Assembly (NCBI RefSeq): GCF_902477725.1
Contig: NZ_CABSIF010000013.1
Coordinates: forward strand, 1-64,000
Source of the DNA: an uncultured Desulfovibrio sp.
GTDB lineage: Bacteria; Desulfobacterota; Desulfovibrionia; Desulfovibrionales; Desulfovibrionaceae
Direction of reading: 5' to 3'
DNA: 64,000 nucleotides
Positions 51,978 through 59,535 of this stretch are shown one piece after another. Position 1 is the stretch's first letter. Each line of letters opens with the position of its first letter. The notes beneath the pieces are model-generated. The model searched no databases. It was given only the letters and a program-made list of their open reading frames with translations, and was not told where the DNA came from. A program made the position numbers and the translations under genes.

Positions 51978-52517
51978 TCAGATCCAGGCCGTGGGGTTGT
52001 ACACACGGATGTGCAGCTTGATGTAACGGTCTGTGAGCACCTCTGCGGGAAGATTCAGGGCGATATGCTCCTGTTCGTGCTGGCTGAATTTTGCCAGCCA
52101 GTCCGCCGCTTCGCGTCCCAGTTCCGCCATGCGCGCCTGCGGCGTAAAGAGCGACGCCGGGCAAATCTGATAAAGGTACATCTCTCCCGCGTTCAGCACA
52201 AAAGGAAAAAGCCCGCAGGCCACAGGCCGTTCTGGCCGGGGCAGGCGGCAACCCTGATTTGTGCACGAGCGGCAACCCCGCCCGTCCATAAAGGCCGTAT
52301 CCTTGTTGAGCAGATAAAAATCGTTGGCAAGACCGGGGCGCAACTGCTCGGGCAGCAGGCCCATGGGAAAAAGCTCGTTGGAATCCTGCGGGCCGCAGCA
52401 ATAGCGGCAATCGCGGCAATAGCCGTTTTGCAGCCAGCCTTCACGCCAGTTGACGGCTCGGCGGCGGGGAAAGACCTTCTGCCAGTGCGACAGGTAGTCC
52501 CAAAAACCTTTGCTCAT
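51978..52517 (-). CDS. YkgJ-type cysteine-cluster protein
   Basis: The 179-residue protein has the Cys pattern of the YkgJ/CxxCxxCC family: YCRDCRYCCGPQDSNE (about 33-48), CRSCTNQGCRLP and ERPVACGLFPF, ending with ICPASLF. The family likely binds zinc or an Fe-S cluster; function is unknown. It lies convergent to the phosphatase gene, 45 bases apart, and outside the overlapping cluster. AGGAG precedes the ATG. Confidence 0.87.
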   Translation of the reverse strand: MSKGFWDYLSHWQKVFPRRRAVNWREGWLQNGYCRDCRYCCGPQDSNELFPMGLLPEQLRPGLANDFYLLNKDTAFMDGRGCRSCTNQGCRLPRPERPVACGLFPFVLNAGEMYLYQICPASLFTPQARMAELGREAADWLAKFSQHEQEHIALNLPAEVLTDRYIKLHIRVYNPTAWI

Positions 52518-52550
52518 ACGTTCTCCTGAAAGCAGCTATCCGGCCCTACA

Positions 52551-52892
52551 TCAGCTTGTGTGCAGCAGCACCATGCCGCAGACAAGCAGGGCAATGCCTG
52601 CAAATGCGCAGGGGTAGAGCTTTTGGCGCAGCAACAGCCATCCGCCTACGGATGTGCCAAGCACGCCAAAACCGCCCCACATGGCGTAAGCCACGGCCAA
52701 ATCCATATGATGAACTGCCAGTGAAAGGCAATAGAAAGCCAGCCCCACCAGCGCAAGGGCCAGCAGGCCCACGGCGCGGCGACGGAAGCTGTCTGAGCGC
52801 ACCAGCAGCATGTTGGCGGTCACGTCCAGCGCGGCGGCCAGCAAAACCAGCGGCAGGGCGGCGTTTTGGAACAGGCTTGAAATATCCATCAT
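52551..52892 (-). CDS. mdtI: SMR transporter subunit, MdtI-like
   Basis: The 113-residue protein has four membrane helices and follows E. coli MdtI closely (SDSFRRRAVGLLAL, MDLAVAYAMWGGFG). MdtI and MdtJ together export spermidine. The membrane Glu that carries the proton in SMR proteins is Asp here (AAALDVTANMLL). Its start overlaps the stop of the MdtJ-like gene (ATGA). The same window also encodes a basic amino acid decarboxylase, which would produce amines. Confidence 0.88.
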   Translation of the reverse strand: MMDISSLFQNAALPLVLLAAALDVTANMLLVRSDSFRRRAVGLLALALVGLAFYCLSLAVHHMDLAVAYAMWGGFGVLGTSVGGWLLLRQKLYPCAFAGIALLVCGMVLLHTS

Positions 52893-53356
52893 CTGTTCCC
52901 TCCTGCGGCAAGGCCGCTATTCAGGGCAGGCCCTTCTGCGCGTGGCTTGCGGGCTTCAGCCTTGCCGCTGGCCGTGGGGGATTCCTCGCGGGTGGGTTTG
53001 GGAGTTCCGTGCCCGGTCCCGTAATTGACCAGCAAAGCGCCAGACAGCACGCAGGCCAGGCCCAACGCGCGGCGCAAGGTCAGGGCTTCGTTCAGAAAAA
53101 GCACGCTGCCCAGGGTGATGCAGGTCAGGCCCAACCCTTCCCAGAAGGCAAAGGTCACGCCGACGGGGATGCCCGTAACGGCCTTGGACAAAAAAAAGTA
53201 GGACATGGCGATGGCCAGCCACATGACAACCAGCCCCAAAATCTGTGCGTGAGGAAAAGCCCAGCCTTGCGCCAGCTTCATGACAAGTGTTCCGCCCACC
53301 TCCAGAAATACGGAGGCAAGAAGGCAGCACCAATGGTACGGTTTTGATCTAAGCAT
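52889..53356 (-). CDS. mdtJ: SMR transporter subunit, MdtJ-like
   Basis: The 155-residue protein has four helices and the MdtJ features: the membrane Glu is present (SVFLEVGGTLVMKLA) and FAFWEGLGLTCITLGSVLF matches the family. A hydrophilic C-terminal tail of about 40 residues follows the last helix, longer than in E. coli. I chose ATG 53356 (MLRSKPYHW); upstream in-frame codons lie inside the structured leader. The ribosome site GCGAGAGAT is also one arm of a leader inverted repeat, so translation may be switched. Confidence 0.87.
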   Translation of the reverse strand: MLRSKPYHWCCLLASVFLEVGGTLVMKLAQGWAFPHAQILGLVVMWLAIAMSYFFLSKAVTGIPVGVTFAFWEGLGLTCITLGSVLFLNEALTLRRALGLACVLSGALLVNYGTGHGTPKPTREESPTASGKAEARKPRAEGPALNSGLAAGGNR

Positions 53357-53490
53357 AAAAATCTCTCGCGGAAAATAGAAAGACAATCCTTCAGCATTGA
53401 AGGACAACAATGGCTATGACCAGAGGAAGTAGCGAGAGATGCTAGAGCAGCGAACGCCAGTAGCGTTCTTCAGGAAAGCCTGAAACGCAT
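53357..53490 (-). promoter_or_regulatory. Structured leader that can mask the mdtJ ribosome site
   Basis: Read leftward: GCGTT...AACGC (53488-53484 with 53467-53463) encloses TTCAGG/CCTGAA. The same AACGC can instead pair with the next GCGTT (53457-53453). Then ATCTCTCGC (53440-53432) is perfectly complementary to GCGAGAGAT (53369-53361), which is the ribosome site of mdtJ. Between them CCTTCA/TGAAGG (53403-53388) forms a tetraloop hairpin. The mutually exclusive stems suggest a translational riboregulator. No promoter was placed. Confidence 0.6.
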
Positions 53491-53667
53491 GGGCGTAAAA
53501 GAGGCATAAAAGCAGAGTTGAAGCATAACATGGATAGATCATAAGGCCGCGAGATGGGGGAGTCAAGGTTGCAGTATGCGCTGACTATTCCCGATACTCA
53601 CTGATGCAGGATCCTTCAAGCCGCCCTATGATTGCGCCTTGAAGGCGTAAGCGAGCAAAAGTTCAGC

Positions 53668-53700
53668 ATAAAAAAAGGCGGGCCATGCGGTCCGCCTTGA
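53668..53700 (-). terminator. Terminator of the guaA-tat-his operon
   Basis: On the minus strand AAGGCGG...CCGCCTT with inner pairing CCGCATGG is followed by seven T. It lies 20 bases past hisA. Confidence 0.88.
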
Positions 53701-53719
53701 ATCTGCAATTATGTGCCGC

Positions 53720-54451
53720 TCATTGGGCGGCGATCCAGGCGTTGGCTTCCTCAAGGTTGAGGGTGCCCTCGTACAGCGCCCTGCCGCTCACAGCGCCAGC
53801 AAGGCTGGTAGTGCGGGTGAGGGGGTAGAGCTTCTGCACATCCGCCAGCGTTGCAACGCCGCCCGCCGCGATGACAGGCGCCGTGGAAAGGCGCGAAAGA
53901 TGCTCAAGCGCAGCCACGTTGACGCCGCACTGCATGCCGTCGCGTTCGATATCGGTATAGATGATGAATGCAGCTCCATCGGCCAGCAGGCGGGGCAGAA
54001 CCCCGTCAACGGTCAGGCCTGTGTCGGCAACCCATCCACGTGTCTTGAGTTTGCCGCCTTCCGCATCCAGCGAAACGCCAATGCGGCCAGGAAAGGCGCG
54101 GCACATCTCGGCAAAAAGCTCGGGCTGTTCCAGAGCCAGGGTGCCGATAATCAGGCGTGAAACACCCGCATCAAAATAGGCCTGGGCTGTTGCCATGTCG
54201 CGGATACCGCCGCCAAGCTGCACGGGAATCGACAGCTCGGTGCATATGCGGCGCACGATCTCGCGGCTTTTGGCCGCGCCGTCAAAGGCTCCGTCCAGAT
54301 CAACCACGTGTAGCCATTGAGCGCCTCGCGCTTCCCAGGCTTTGGCGGCGTCTGTGGGGTCTTCGGCAAAGACGGTGCTTTCATGAGCGCGGCCCTGCTT
54401 GAGGCGCACGGCCTTGCCGTCCTGAATGTCCACGGCGGGAAACAGAATCAT
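53720..54451 (-). CDS. hisA: Phosphoribosylformimino-AICAR ribotide isomerase HisA
   Basis: HisA performs the fourth step of histidine synthesis, an Amadori isomerisation. The 243-residue TIM barrel shows FPAVDIQDGKAVRL with the catalytic Asp8, VQLGGGIRD, and YTDIERDGM with the second Asp, then IAAGGV. Length is normal. ATG 54451 follows AAAGGA and overlaps the stop of the lipoprotein gene by 4 bases. Other histidine genes except hisB are outside the window. Confidence 0.95.
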   Translation of the reverse strand: MILFPAVDIQDGKAVRLKQGRAHESTVFAEDPTDAAKAWEARGAQWLHVVDLDGAFDGAAKSREIVRRICTELSIPVQLGGGIRDMATAQAYFDAGVSRLIIGTLALEQPELFAEMCRAFPGRIGVSLDAEGGKLKTRGWVADTGLTVDGVLPRLLADGAAFIIYTDIERDGMQCGVNVAALEHLSRLSTAPVIAAGGVATLADVQKLYPLTRTTSLAGAVSGRALYEGTLNLEEANAWIAAQ

Positions 54452-55107
54452 AAACCCATATCCTTTACTGCTTTGCGCATACCGTCTTCGGTCAGTTCTT
54501 CGGCTGTGACCCACTGTCCGCGCCGCTTGAAGAACGCGCCGACGTTCATCAGATTGTCCACAAGGCCTTCCTGTCTTTCTTCAAAGACAGAGCGCGACAT
54601 GATGGAGCCGTTGGCAATGTTGATGAGAAAAAACTCAACGCGCACATGGGCTGGCTCGGTAACACCGGCAGTGGAACCCTGGCGCTCGTGCCAGTCAAGA
54701 ATCTGTGGCACCAGCAGCAATTGCGCGCCCTGCTTTTTGCCATAGGCAATCCAGAGCGGCAGGGCCTGCGGCTGCTCGGAACTGTGGAAGCGCGTAAGAT
54801 CCTTGGACAGATCAACGGCGTCAATATACTTGAACTGACGTTTGGAATCGGCGGTGAGCACATTGCGGAGCCGACGGTCAAGCGAGGGCAGCTGTTCATC
54901 GGCAATGCGGCCCTGATCTTCAGGGATACGCCCGGTGATGAGCTGGCTTGCGTTGATCGGCTGGGTAAAGGGCGCAACCGATATGACATATGAAGACGAA
55001 ATAACGCGGGGAACGTCCGCCGTGCTTGTGGGACGGCGGCTGCAGGCGCAGGCGATCAGCATGAGGCAGAGCGCGGGCAGCAACAGCATACGAAGTCGGG
55101 ATTGCAT
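54448..55107 (-). CDS. Lipoprotein between hisB and hisA
   Basis: The 219-residue protein has a lipobox LMLIACAC (about 14-21) behind a hydrophobic signal. The mature part contains SYVISVAPFTQPI, LRNVLTADSKRQFKY and VRVEFFLINIANGSIM. These recall outer-membrane lipoproteins of the penicillin-binding-protein activator or GNA1162 sort, but I cannot assign it. It overlaps hisB at its start (TGATG) and hisA at its end (ATGA). A ribosome site GGAGG lies at good distance. Confidence 0.82.
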   Translation of the reverse strand: MQSRLRMLLLPALCLMLIACACSRRPTSTADVPRVISSSYVISVAPFTQPINASQLITGRIPEDQGRIADEQLPSLDRRLRNVLTADSKRQFKYIDAVDLSKDLTRFHSSEQPQALPLWIAYGKKQGAQLLLVPQILDWHERQGSTAGVTEPAHVRVEFFLINIANGSIMSRSVFEERQEGLVDNLMNVGAFFKRRGQWVTAEELTEDGMRKAVKDMGL

Positions 55108-55706
55108 CAATCAAGACCTCCCTTTGTGCTTCTGATGGTTGTGCCGTTTCGGCGCACTGCCTGGGCCAGGGCAAGCCCCAGCCCCTTGGCCGCCGATTCC
55201 AGCAGATGATGGCCGTTCTGGCCATAGCGGAACTCCACATGCAGATTGCAGCGCGCGCTGCTTGCAAATGCCTTGTAAAATTCCCGCCAGAGGTCTTTTT
55301 CTTCCCCGGCCAGAACCGGGGGCAGCAATTCGCCGCCTCGCCACTCAAGCCAGGGGCGGCCCGAGATATCAACAGTGGCTTCTGCCAGGGCCTCGTCCAT
55401 GGGAACACGCCCATAGCCCACGCGGGCAATGCCCGCCCTGTCGCCAAGGGCTTCAAGCAGTGCCTTGCCGAGCAGCAGCCCTACGTCTTCTGTGGTGTGG
55501 TGGGCGTCCACTTCCATGTCGCCTTCGCACACCAGCCGCAAATCCATACCAGCCCAAAAAGCTGTCAGCGTCAACATATGGTCGAGCAGGCCAAAACCTG
55601 TTTTCACGTCCGTAATGCCCTGACCGTCAACGTTCAGTTCAAGCCGGATGTCGGTTTCAGCGCTTTTGCGTTCTTGCGTGGAGGTTCTGGGGGCGGTGTC
55701 GCTCAT
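55107..55706 (-). CDS. hisB: Imidazoleglycerol-phosphate dehydratase HisB
   Basis: The 199-residue single-domain enzyme dehydrates imidazoleglycerol phosphate in histidine synthesis, using two Mn ions. GFGLLDHMLT, DAHHTTEDVG and GQNGHHLLESAAKG carry the metal-binding His and Glu residues. It lacks the N-terminal phosphatase domain of the enterobacterial fusion. Its start overlaps the tatC stop by 4 bases. Confidence 0.95.
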   Translation of the reverse strand: MSDTAPRTSTQERKSAETDIRLELNVDGQGITDVKTGFGLLDHMLTLTAFWAGMDLRLVCEGDMEVDAHHTTEDVGLLLGKALLEALGDRAGIARVGYGRVPMDEALAEATVDISGRPWLEWRGGELLPPVLAGEEKDLWREFYKAFASSARCNLHVEFRYGQNGHHLLESAAKGLGLALAQAVRRNGTTIRSTKGGLD

Positions 55707-56962
55707 GGCTTCTCCGAGGTATTTTCATCCTTGCCCGGTTTTGCCTTGGCATCGGCCGCTTCGCCGTCTTCGCCTTCGGGCTTTTCTTCAGACTCGTCTT
55801 CTTCCTTCGCAGTTTTTTTGCCAAAGCCAGCCGCCACAAAGATGCTCACTTCATAAAGAACAAGCATGGGCGCGGCCATGAGCAACTGCGAAACCACATC
55901 GGGCGGCGAAAGAATGGCCGCCACAATAAAGATGCCCAAGATGGCGTAGCGCCGCACGCGGCGCATGAGCTCCGCCGTGATAATGCCCATACGCGCCAGA
56001 AAGAAGGCAAACAGCGGCATTTCAAACACCAGGCCAAAGGCAAGTATGAGCTTGAGTACAAAACTCAGATAGTCGCTGATCTTGGGCATGGCCACAATGG
56101 AGTCTGTGGCGTAGCTCATGAAAAAGGCAAAGGCGTTGGGAAAGACCACAAAGTAGCAGAAGGCTCCGCCGCTGACGAAGAAGAAGGCCGACATGACGGC
56201 AACGGGTATGATGCTCCGTTTTTCCTCTTCATACAGGCCGGGAGCGATGAAGGCCCATACCTGATAAAAAATCGCAGGGCTGCTCACAAACACGCCAGCC
56301 ACAAAGGCAATGTGCATGCGGGTGAAAAAGCCTTCGGGCAGGGTAGTGTAGATGGCGTGCGAGCCATCAGGCAGGACGCTCAGCAGGGGGGCCACAAGGG
56401 CGTCAAAAATGGGATCGACCACGGCCCAACAGGCTATAAAGCCCACCATGACGGCGAGGCAGCAGCGCACAAGACGACCACGCAGCTCCGAGAGGTGATC
56501 CATGAGGCCCATGGGCCTGTCGTCGGCCTCTTCTTCCTCCACCTTGTCTTCCGGCGTGGCAGGAGGCGTGTTTTCGCTCTGGATGGGCAGATTTTCAGGT
56601 TCTGCCGCAGGGCTTTGCACCGCTCCAGCCGGGGGAACCGGGGGGAGAGGAGGCTGCCCGTCAGCCTGTGTTTCCGGCGTTGCTTCCGGCGCAGTTTCGG
56701 GCGCAGTTGCTGCGGTGGGTTCTCCCAAAGGTTCCGCCACATGTTCGGGTGCAGTTACTGCGCCTGATGGAGCAGGGGCTTCGGGTGTAGGAGCGGCAGA
56801 CGCTTCTGCCTCGTCTACAGGTGTATCCGCAGGGGCCGCCCCCTGGATGGGCGGCTCCGCTGCGGTTTCATTTGTCTTGTTGAGGTCGGAATGTTCCCCT
56901 GCGGTCTCAGGGGCAGACGGGGATGCGGCCACCTCGGGGCTCAAGGGTTTATCCGCACTCAT
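55703..56962 (-). CDS. tatC: Twin-arginine translocase TatC with long N-terminal extension
   Basis: TatC is the core receptor of the Tat pathway for folded proteins in the inner membrane. The membrane domain (about 150-390) has MDHLSELRGRL, the six helices, FTRMHIAF and SPPDVVSQLL. The first 148 residues form a Pro/Ala/Glu/Thr-rich acidic extension, and the tail (about 390-419) is Glu/Lys/Asp-rich; normal TatC has about 250 residues. ATG 56962 overlaps tatB by 4 bases. An internal start near MGLMDHL could make a short form, but no ribosome site supports it. Confidence 0.93.
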   Translation of the reverse strand: MSADKPLSPEVAASPSAPETAGEHSDLNKTNETAAEPPIQGAAPADTPVDEAEASAAPTPEAPAPSGAVTAPEHVAEPLGEPTAATAPETAPEATPETQADGQPPLPPVPPAGAVQSPAAEPENLPIQSENTPPATPEDKVEEEEADDRPMGLMDHLSELRGRLVRCCLAVMVGFIACWAVVDPIFDALVAPLLSVLPDGSHAIYTTLPEGFFTRMHIAFVAGVFVSSPAIFYQVWAFIAPGLYEEEKRSIIPVAVMSAFFFVSGGAFCYFVVFPNAFAFFMSYATDSIVAMPKISDYLSFVLKLILAFGLVFEMPLFAFFLARMGIITAELMRRVRRYAILGIFIVAAILSPPDVVSQLLMAAPMLVLYEVSIFVAAGFGKKTAKEEDESEEKPEGEDGEAADAKAKPGKDENTSEKP

Positions 56963-57678
56963 GCCTTGCCGCCATTGTCAAGGGTAGCGGCGGCTTGGGG
57001 CGCGCCCAAGGGGGCAGCGGCCAGCTTGGCTTCTGCTGCTTCTGCCTCTGCCTTTGTTTTGGCAAGGGCTTCAGCCAGAGGGCTGCCAGCAGGCGGTGCA
57101 ACCGGAGCTGCCCCTTCGGCGGATGCTGCCGTGCCCGCAACAGGCTGGGCGACAGGCTGGGCCTCGGGCTTGGTCTCTGCGGTGTGGGCCGCCTCGACAA
57201 CCGAAGCATCGGCAATCGGAGCATCAACAACAGGAACGTCCGCAACCGTGGGCTTGGGGGCCTCTGGCTGAGCCGTTGCTGTCGATGCAGTGGCTGTGTC
57301 CTGTCCCGCATCGCCAGTAGGCCGGGTAGCCGTGGCGTCAATAACCGCCTCTGAGGCAGGAATATTGTCAGCCTGTGCCGTTGCGGCAGGCTGGGCCTCG
57401 GTTGCCGCAGCGGCAGCGGCGGCCATTTCGGCGGCACGGGCTTCCTTGGCGGCGGCAGCAGCTTCTTTCGCCGCTCTGGCGGCTTCCTGCTTGCGCTTAC
57501 GCTGTTCCTCTTCCTCGGCCTCAGCATTCAGCGTGCGCTGGAAGTCTGTGGAAACGCGGCGGAACTCGCCCATGGCCTTGCCCAGCGTGCGCGACACGTT
57601 GGCAAGGCTTTTGGGGCCAAGTACGATGAGGGCCACCACAAGGATGACCAGAAGTTCAGTGCTTCCTATCCCGAACAT
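56959..57678 (-). CDS. tatB: Twin-arginine translocase subunit TatB
   Basis: The 239-residue protein begins FGIGSTELLVILVVALIVLG, the membrane helix and hinge of TatB, then KSLANVSRTLGKAMGEFRR in the amphipathic helix and a long Ala/Glu/Pro-rich tail (about 55-239). It recognises Tat precursors with TatC. Family length is 70-180, so the tail is long. AAGGGGG precedes the ATG, 9 bases after guaA. No tatA is in the window. Confidence 0.92.
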   Translation of the reverse strand: MFGIGSTELLVILVVALIVLGPKSLANVSRTLGKAMGEFRRVSTDFQRTLNAEAEEEEQRKRKQEAARAAKEAAAAAKEARAAEMAAAAAAATEAQPAATAQADNIPASEAVIDATATRPTGDAGQDTATASTATAQPEAPKPTVADVPVVDAPIADASVVEAAHTAETKPEAQPVAQPVAGTAASAEGAAPVAPPAGSPLAEALAKTKAEAEAAEAKLAAAPLGAPQAAATLDNGGKA

Positions 57679-57687
57679 GCTGCCCCC

Positions 57688-59223
57688 TTATTCCCACTCA
57701 ATTGTGCTCGGCGGCTTGGAAGAAACGTCGTACACCACGCGGTTGACGCCCTTGACCTCGTTGATGATGCGGCTCGACATGCGCTCGATCAGTTCCGCAG
57801 GCAGGCGCGCCCAGTCTGCGGTCATGGCGTCCACGCTGTCAACCACGCGCAGGGCAATAACATGCTCGTAGGTGCGGCCATCGCCCATAACTCCAACGGT
57901 CTTGAGCGGCAGCAGCACGGCAAAGCCTTGCCATACCTTGCGGTACCAGCCGGATTCGCGCAGTTCCTGCTGCACGATCTTGTCGGCCATGCGCAGAATC
58001 TGGAGGCGTTCTTCGGTGATTTCGCCAAGCACGCGGATGGCGAGGCCGGGGCCGGGGAAGGGATGCCGCCACACGATGGAGTCGGGCATGCCAAGCTCTG
58101 CGGCAACCTTGCGTACTTCGTCCTTGAAGAGTTCGCGCAGGGGCTCGATGAGCTTGAGCTTCATTGTGTCGGGCAGGCCGCCCACGTTGTGGTGGCTTTT
58201 GATAACGGCGCTGGGACCCTTGTGCGAGATGGACTCGATAACGTCAGGGTACAGGGTGCCCTGCGCCAGAAAGTCCACCTGGGGCAGTTTTTTGGATTCT
58301 TCGTCGAAAATTTCAATAAAGGTGTGGCCGATGATCTTGCGCTTCTTTTCGGGATCATCCACGCCCGCAAGCTTGGAAAGAAAACGCTCCTGCGCCTGCA
58401 CAAAGTCGAGGTTGAGGTCAAAGTGTTCGCGCAGATAGCTGACCACTTCATCACCTTCGCCAAGGCGCAGCAGGCCGTTATCCACAAAGATGCAGTGCAG
58501 GCGCTTGCCGATGGCCTTGTTGAGCAGCACGGCCACCACGGTGGAATCGATGCCGCCCGAAAGGGCGCAGACCACGTGGCTGTCGCCCACCTGCTCGGCC
58601 ATTTCGGCAACCACGCGCTCCACAAATGAAGACATGGTCCAGTCGGGCTTGATGCCCGCAACCTTGAACAGAAAGTTGCGCAGCATGCGCTCGCCATCCA
58701 CGCTGTGGTGCACTTCGGGGTGGAACTGCACGGCGTAGATTTTGCGGGTTTCGTCAGCCATGGCGGCCACATCCAGGGTAGGCGTGCGGCCCGTCACGGT
58801 AAAGCCTGGCGGCGGCGCAAGCACCTTGTCGCCGTGGCTCATCCACACGCGGCTGGTGGATTCAATGCCTTCCCACAGCGCGCATGGCGCGGTGAGGGTA
58901 AGGTCGGAGGGGCCGTATTCGCGCGTGAGCGACTGGGCAAGCTGGCCGCCAAGGTTCTGGGCCAGCAGCTGCATGCCGTAGCATATGCCGAGCACCGGCA
59001 CGCCAAGCTCAAGAAAACCGGGGTCAAGAACCGGAGCATCGGCTTCGCCCACGCTGGCCGGGCCACCGGAAAGGATGATGGCGGAAGGCTTCATTGCCGC
59101 CACCTGGGCGGCGGTGGTGATGCATGAATGTATTTCGGAGTAAACCCCGGCTTCGCGCACGCGGCGCGCGATGAGCTGGGTAACCTGTGAGCCGTAGTCA
59201 ATAATTATGACTTTGCTGGGCAT
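57688..59223 (-). CDS. guaA: GMP synthase GuaA
   Basis: This glutamine-hydrolysing enzyme converts XMP to GMP. The 511-residue protein has the class I glutaminase domain (LGICYGMQLL with the nucleophile Cys near 80, and FHPEVHHS) and the PP-loop ATP domain (ALSGGIDSTVVAVLL near 225). The dimerisation domain ends in PPSTIEWE. GAGGACACAT precedes the ATG, very similar to the site of guaB. It heads the leftward run tatB, tatC, hisB, lipoprotein, hisA. Confidence 0.97.
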   Translation of the reverse strand: MPSKVIIIDYGSQVTQLIARRVREAGVYSEIHSCITTAAQVAAMKPSAIILSGGPASVGEADAPVLDPGFLELGVPVLGICYGMQLLAQNLGGQLAQSLTREYGPSDLTLTAPCALWEGIESTSRVWMSHGDKVLAPPPGFTVTGRTPTLDVAAMADETRKIYAVQFHPEVHHSVDGERMLRNFLFKVAGIKPDWTMSSFVERVVAEMAEQVGDSHVVCALSGGIDSTVVAVLLNKAIGKRLHCIFVDNGLLRLGEGDEVVSYLREHFDLNLDFVQAQERFLSKLAGVDDPEKKRKIIGHTFIEIFDEESKKLPQVDFLAQGTLYPDVIESISHKGPSAVIKSHHNVGGLPDTMKLKLIEPLRELFKDEVRKVAAELGMPDSIVWRHPFPGPGLAIRVLGEITEERLQILRMADKIVQQELRESGWYRKVWQGFAVLLPLKTVGVMGDGRTYEHVIALRVVDSVDAMTADWARLPAELIERMSSRIINEVKGVNRVVYDVSSKPPSTIEWE

Positions 59224-59506
59224 ATGTGTCCTCGCCTGGTGCTGGCCGTGGCCTGTTGCTGTGCGTCGCTACTGCGCGCCCGGTTGATCTTGCTCCTGAT
59301 CGTTCGCCTGATCTTTTTCTGATCTTTTGCCCGATGGTCGTGATGCCGGGGCCTGTGGGCTATCTACGGCTTTGGGAGCCGCTGCGTTTGCCTCTTGTGT
59401 TACCGCGGGATTTTTTGTCCTCCGTCAAACAAGACGCGCCTGCTTTCCCGGTTGGTGCTTTAGCGGCACGTTGCCGGAAAAGCAGGCGAAATCTCATACC
59501 GCAGAG

Positions 59507-59535
59507 GGCAAAAGACCGCTGGCAGCGGTTTTGCC
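59507..59535 (-). terminator. Hairpin at the end of guaB
   Basis: On the minus strand GGCAAAACCGCT and AGCGGTCTTTTGCC pair (one bulged base) and include the last base of the guaB stop codon (59535-59537). The T stretch lies within the 3' arm. It may partly separate guaB from guaA; the rest of 59224-59506 holds nothing I can name. Confidence 0.5.

Noticed and set aside
53357..53490. Known guanidine (ykkC family) riboswitch before the SMR genes
   Set aside because: I looked for the conserved cores and ACGR-loop hairpins and did not find them; the leader is therefore reported as an unclassified structure.
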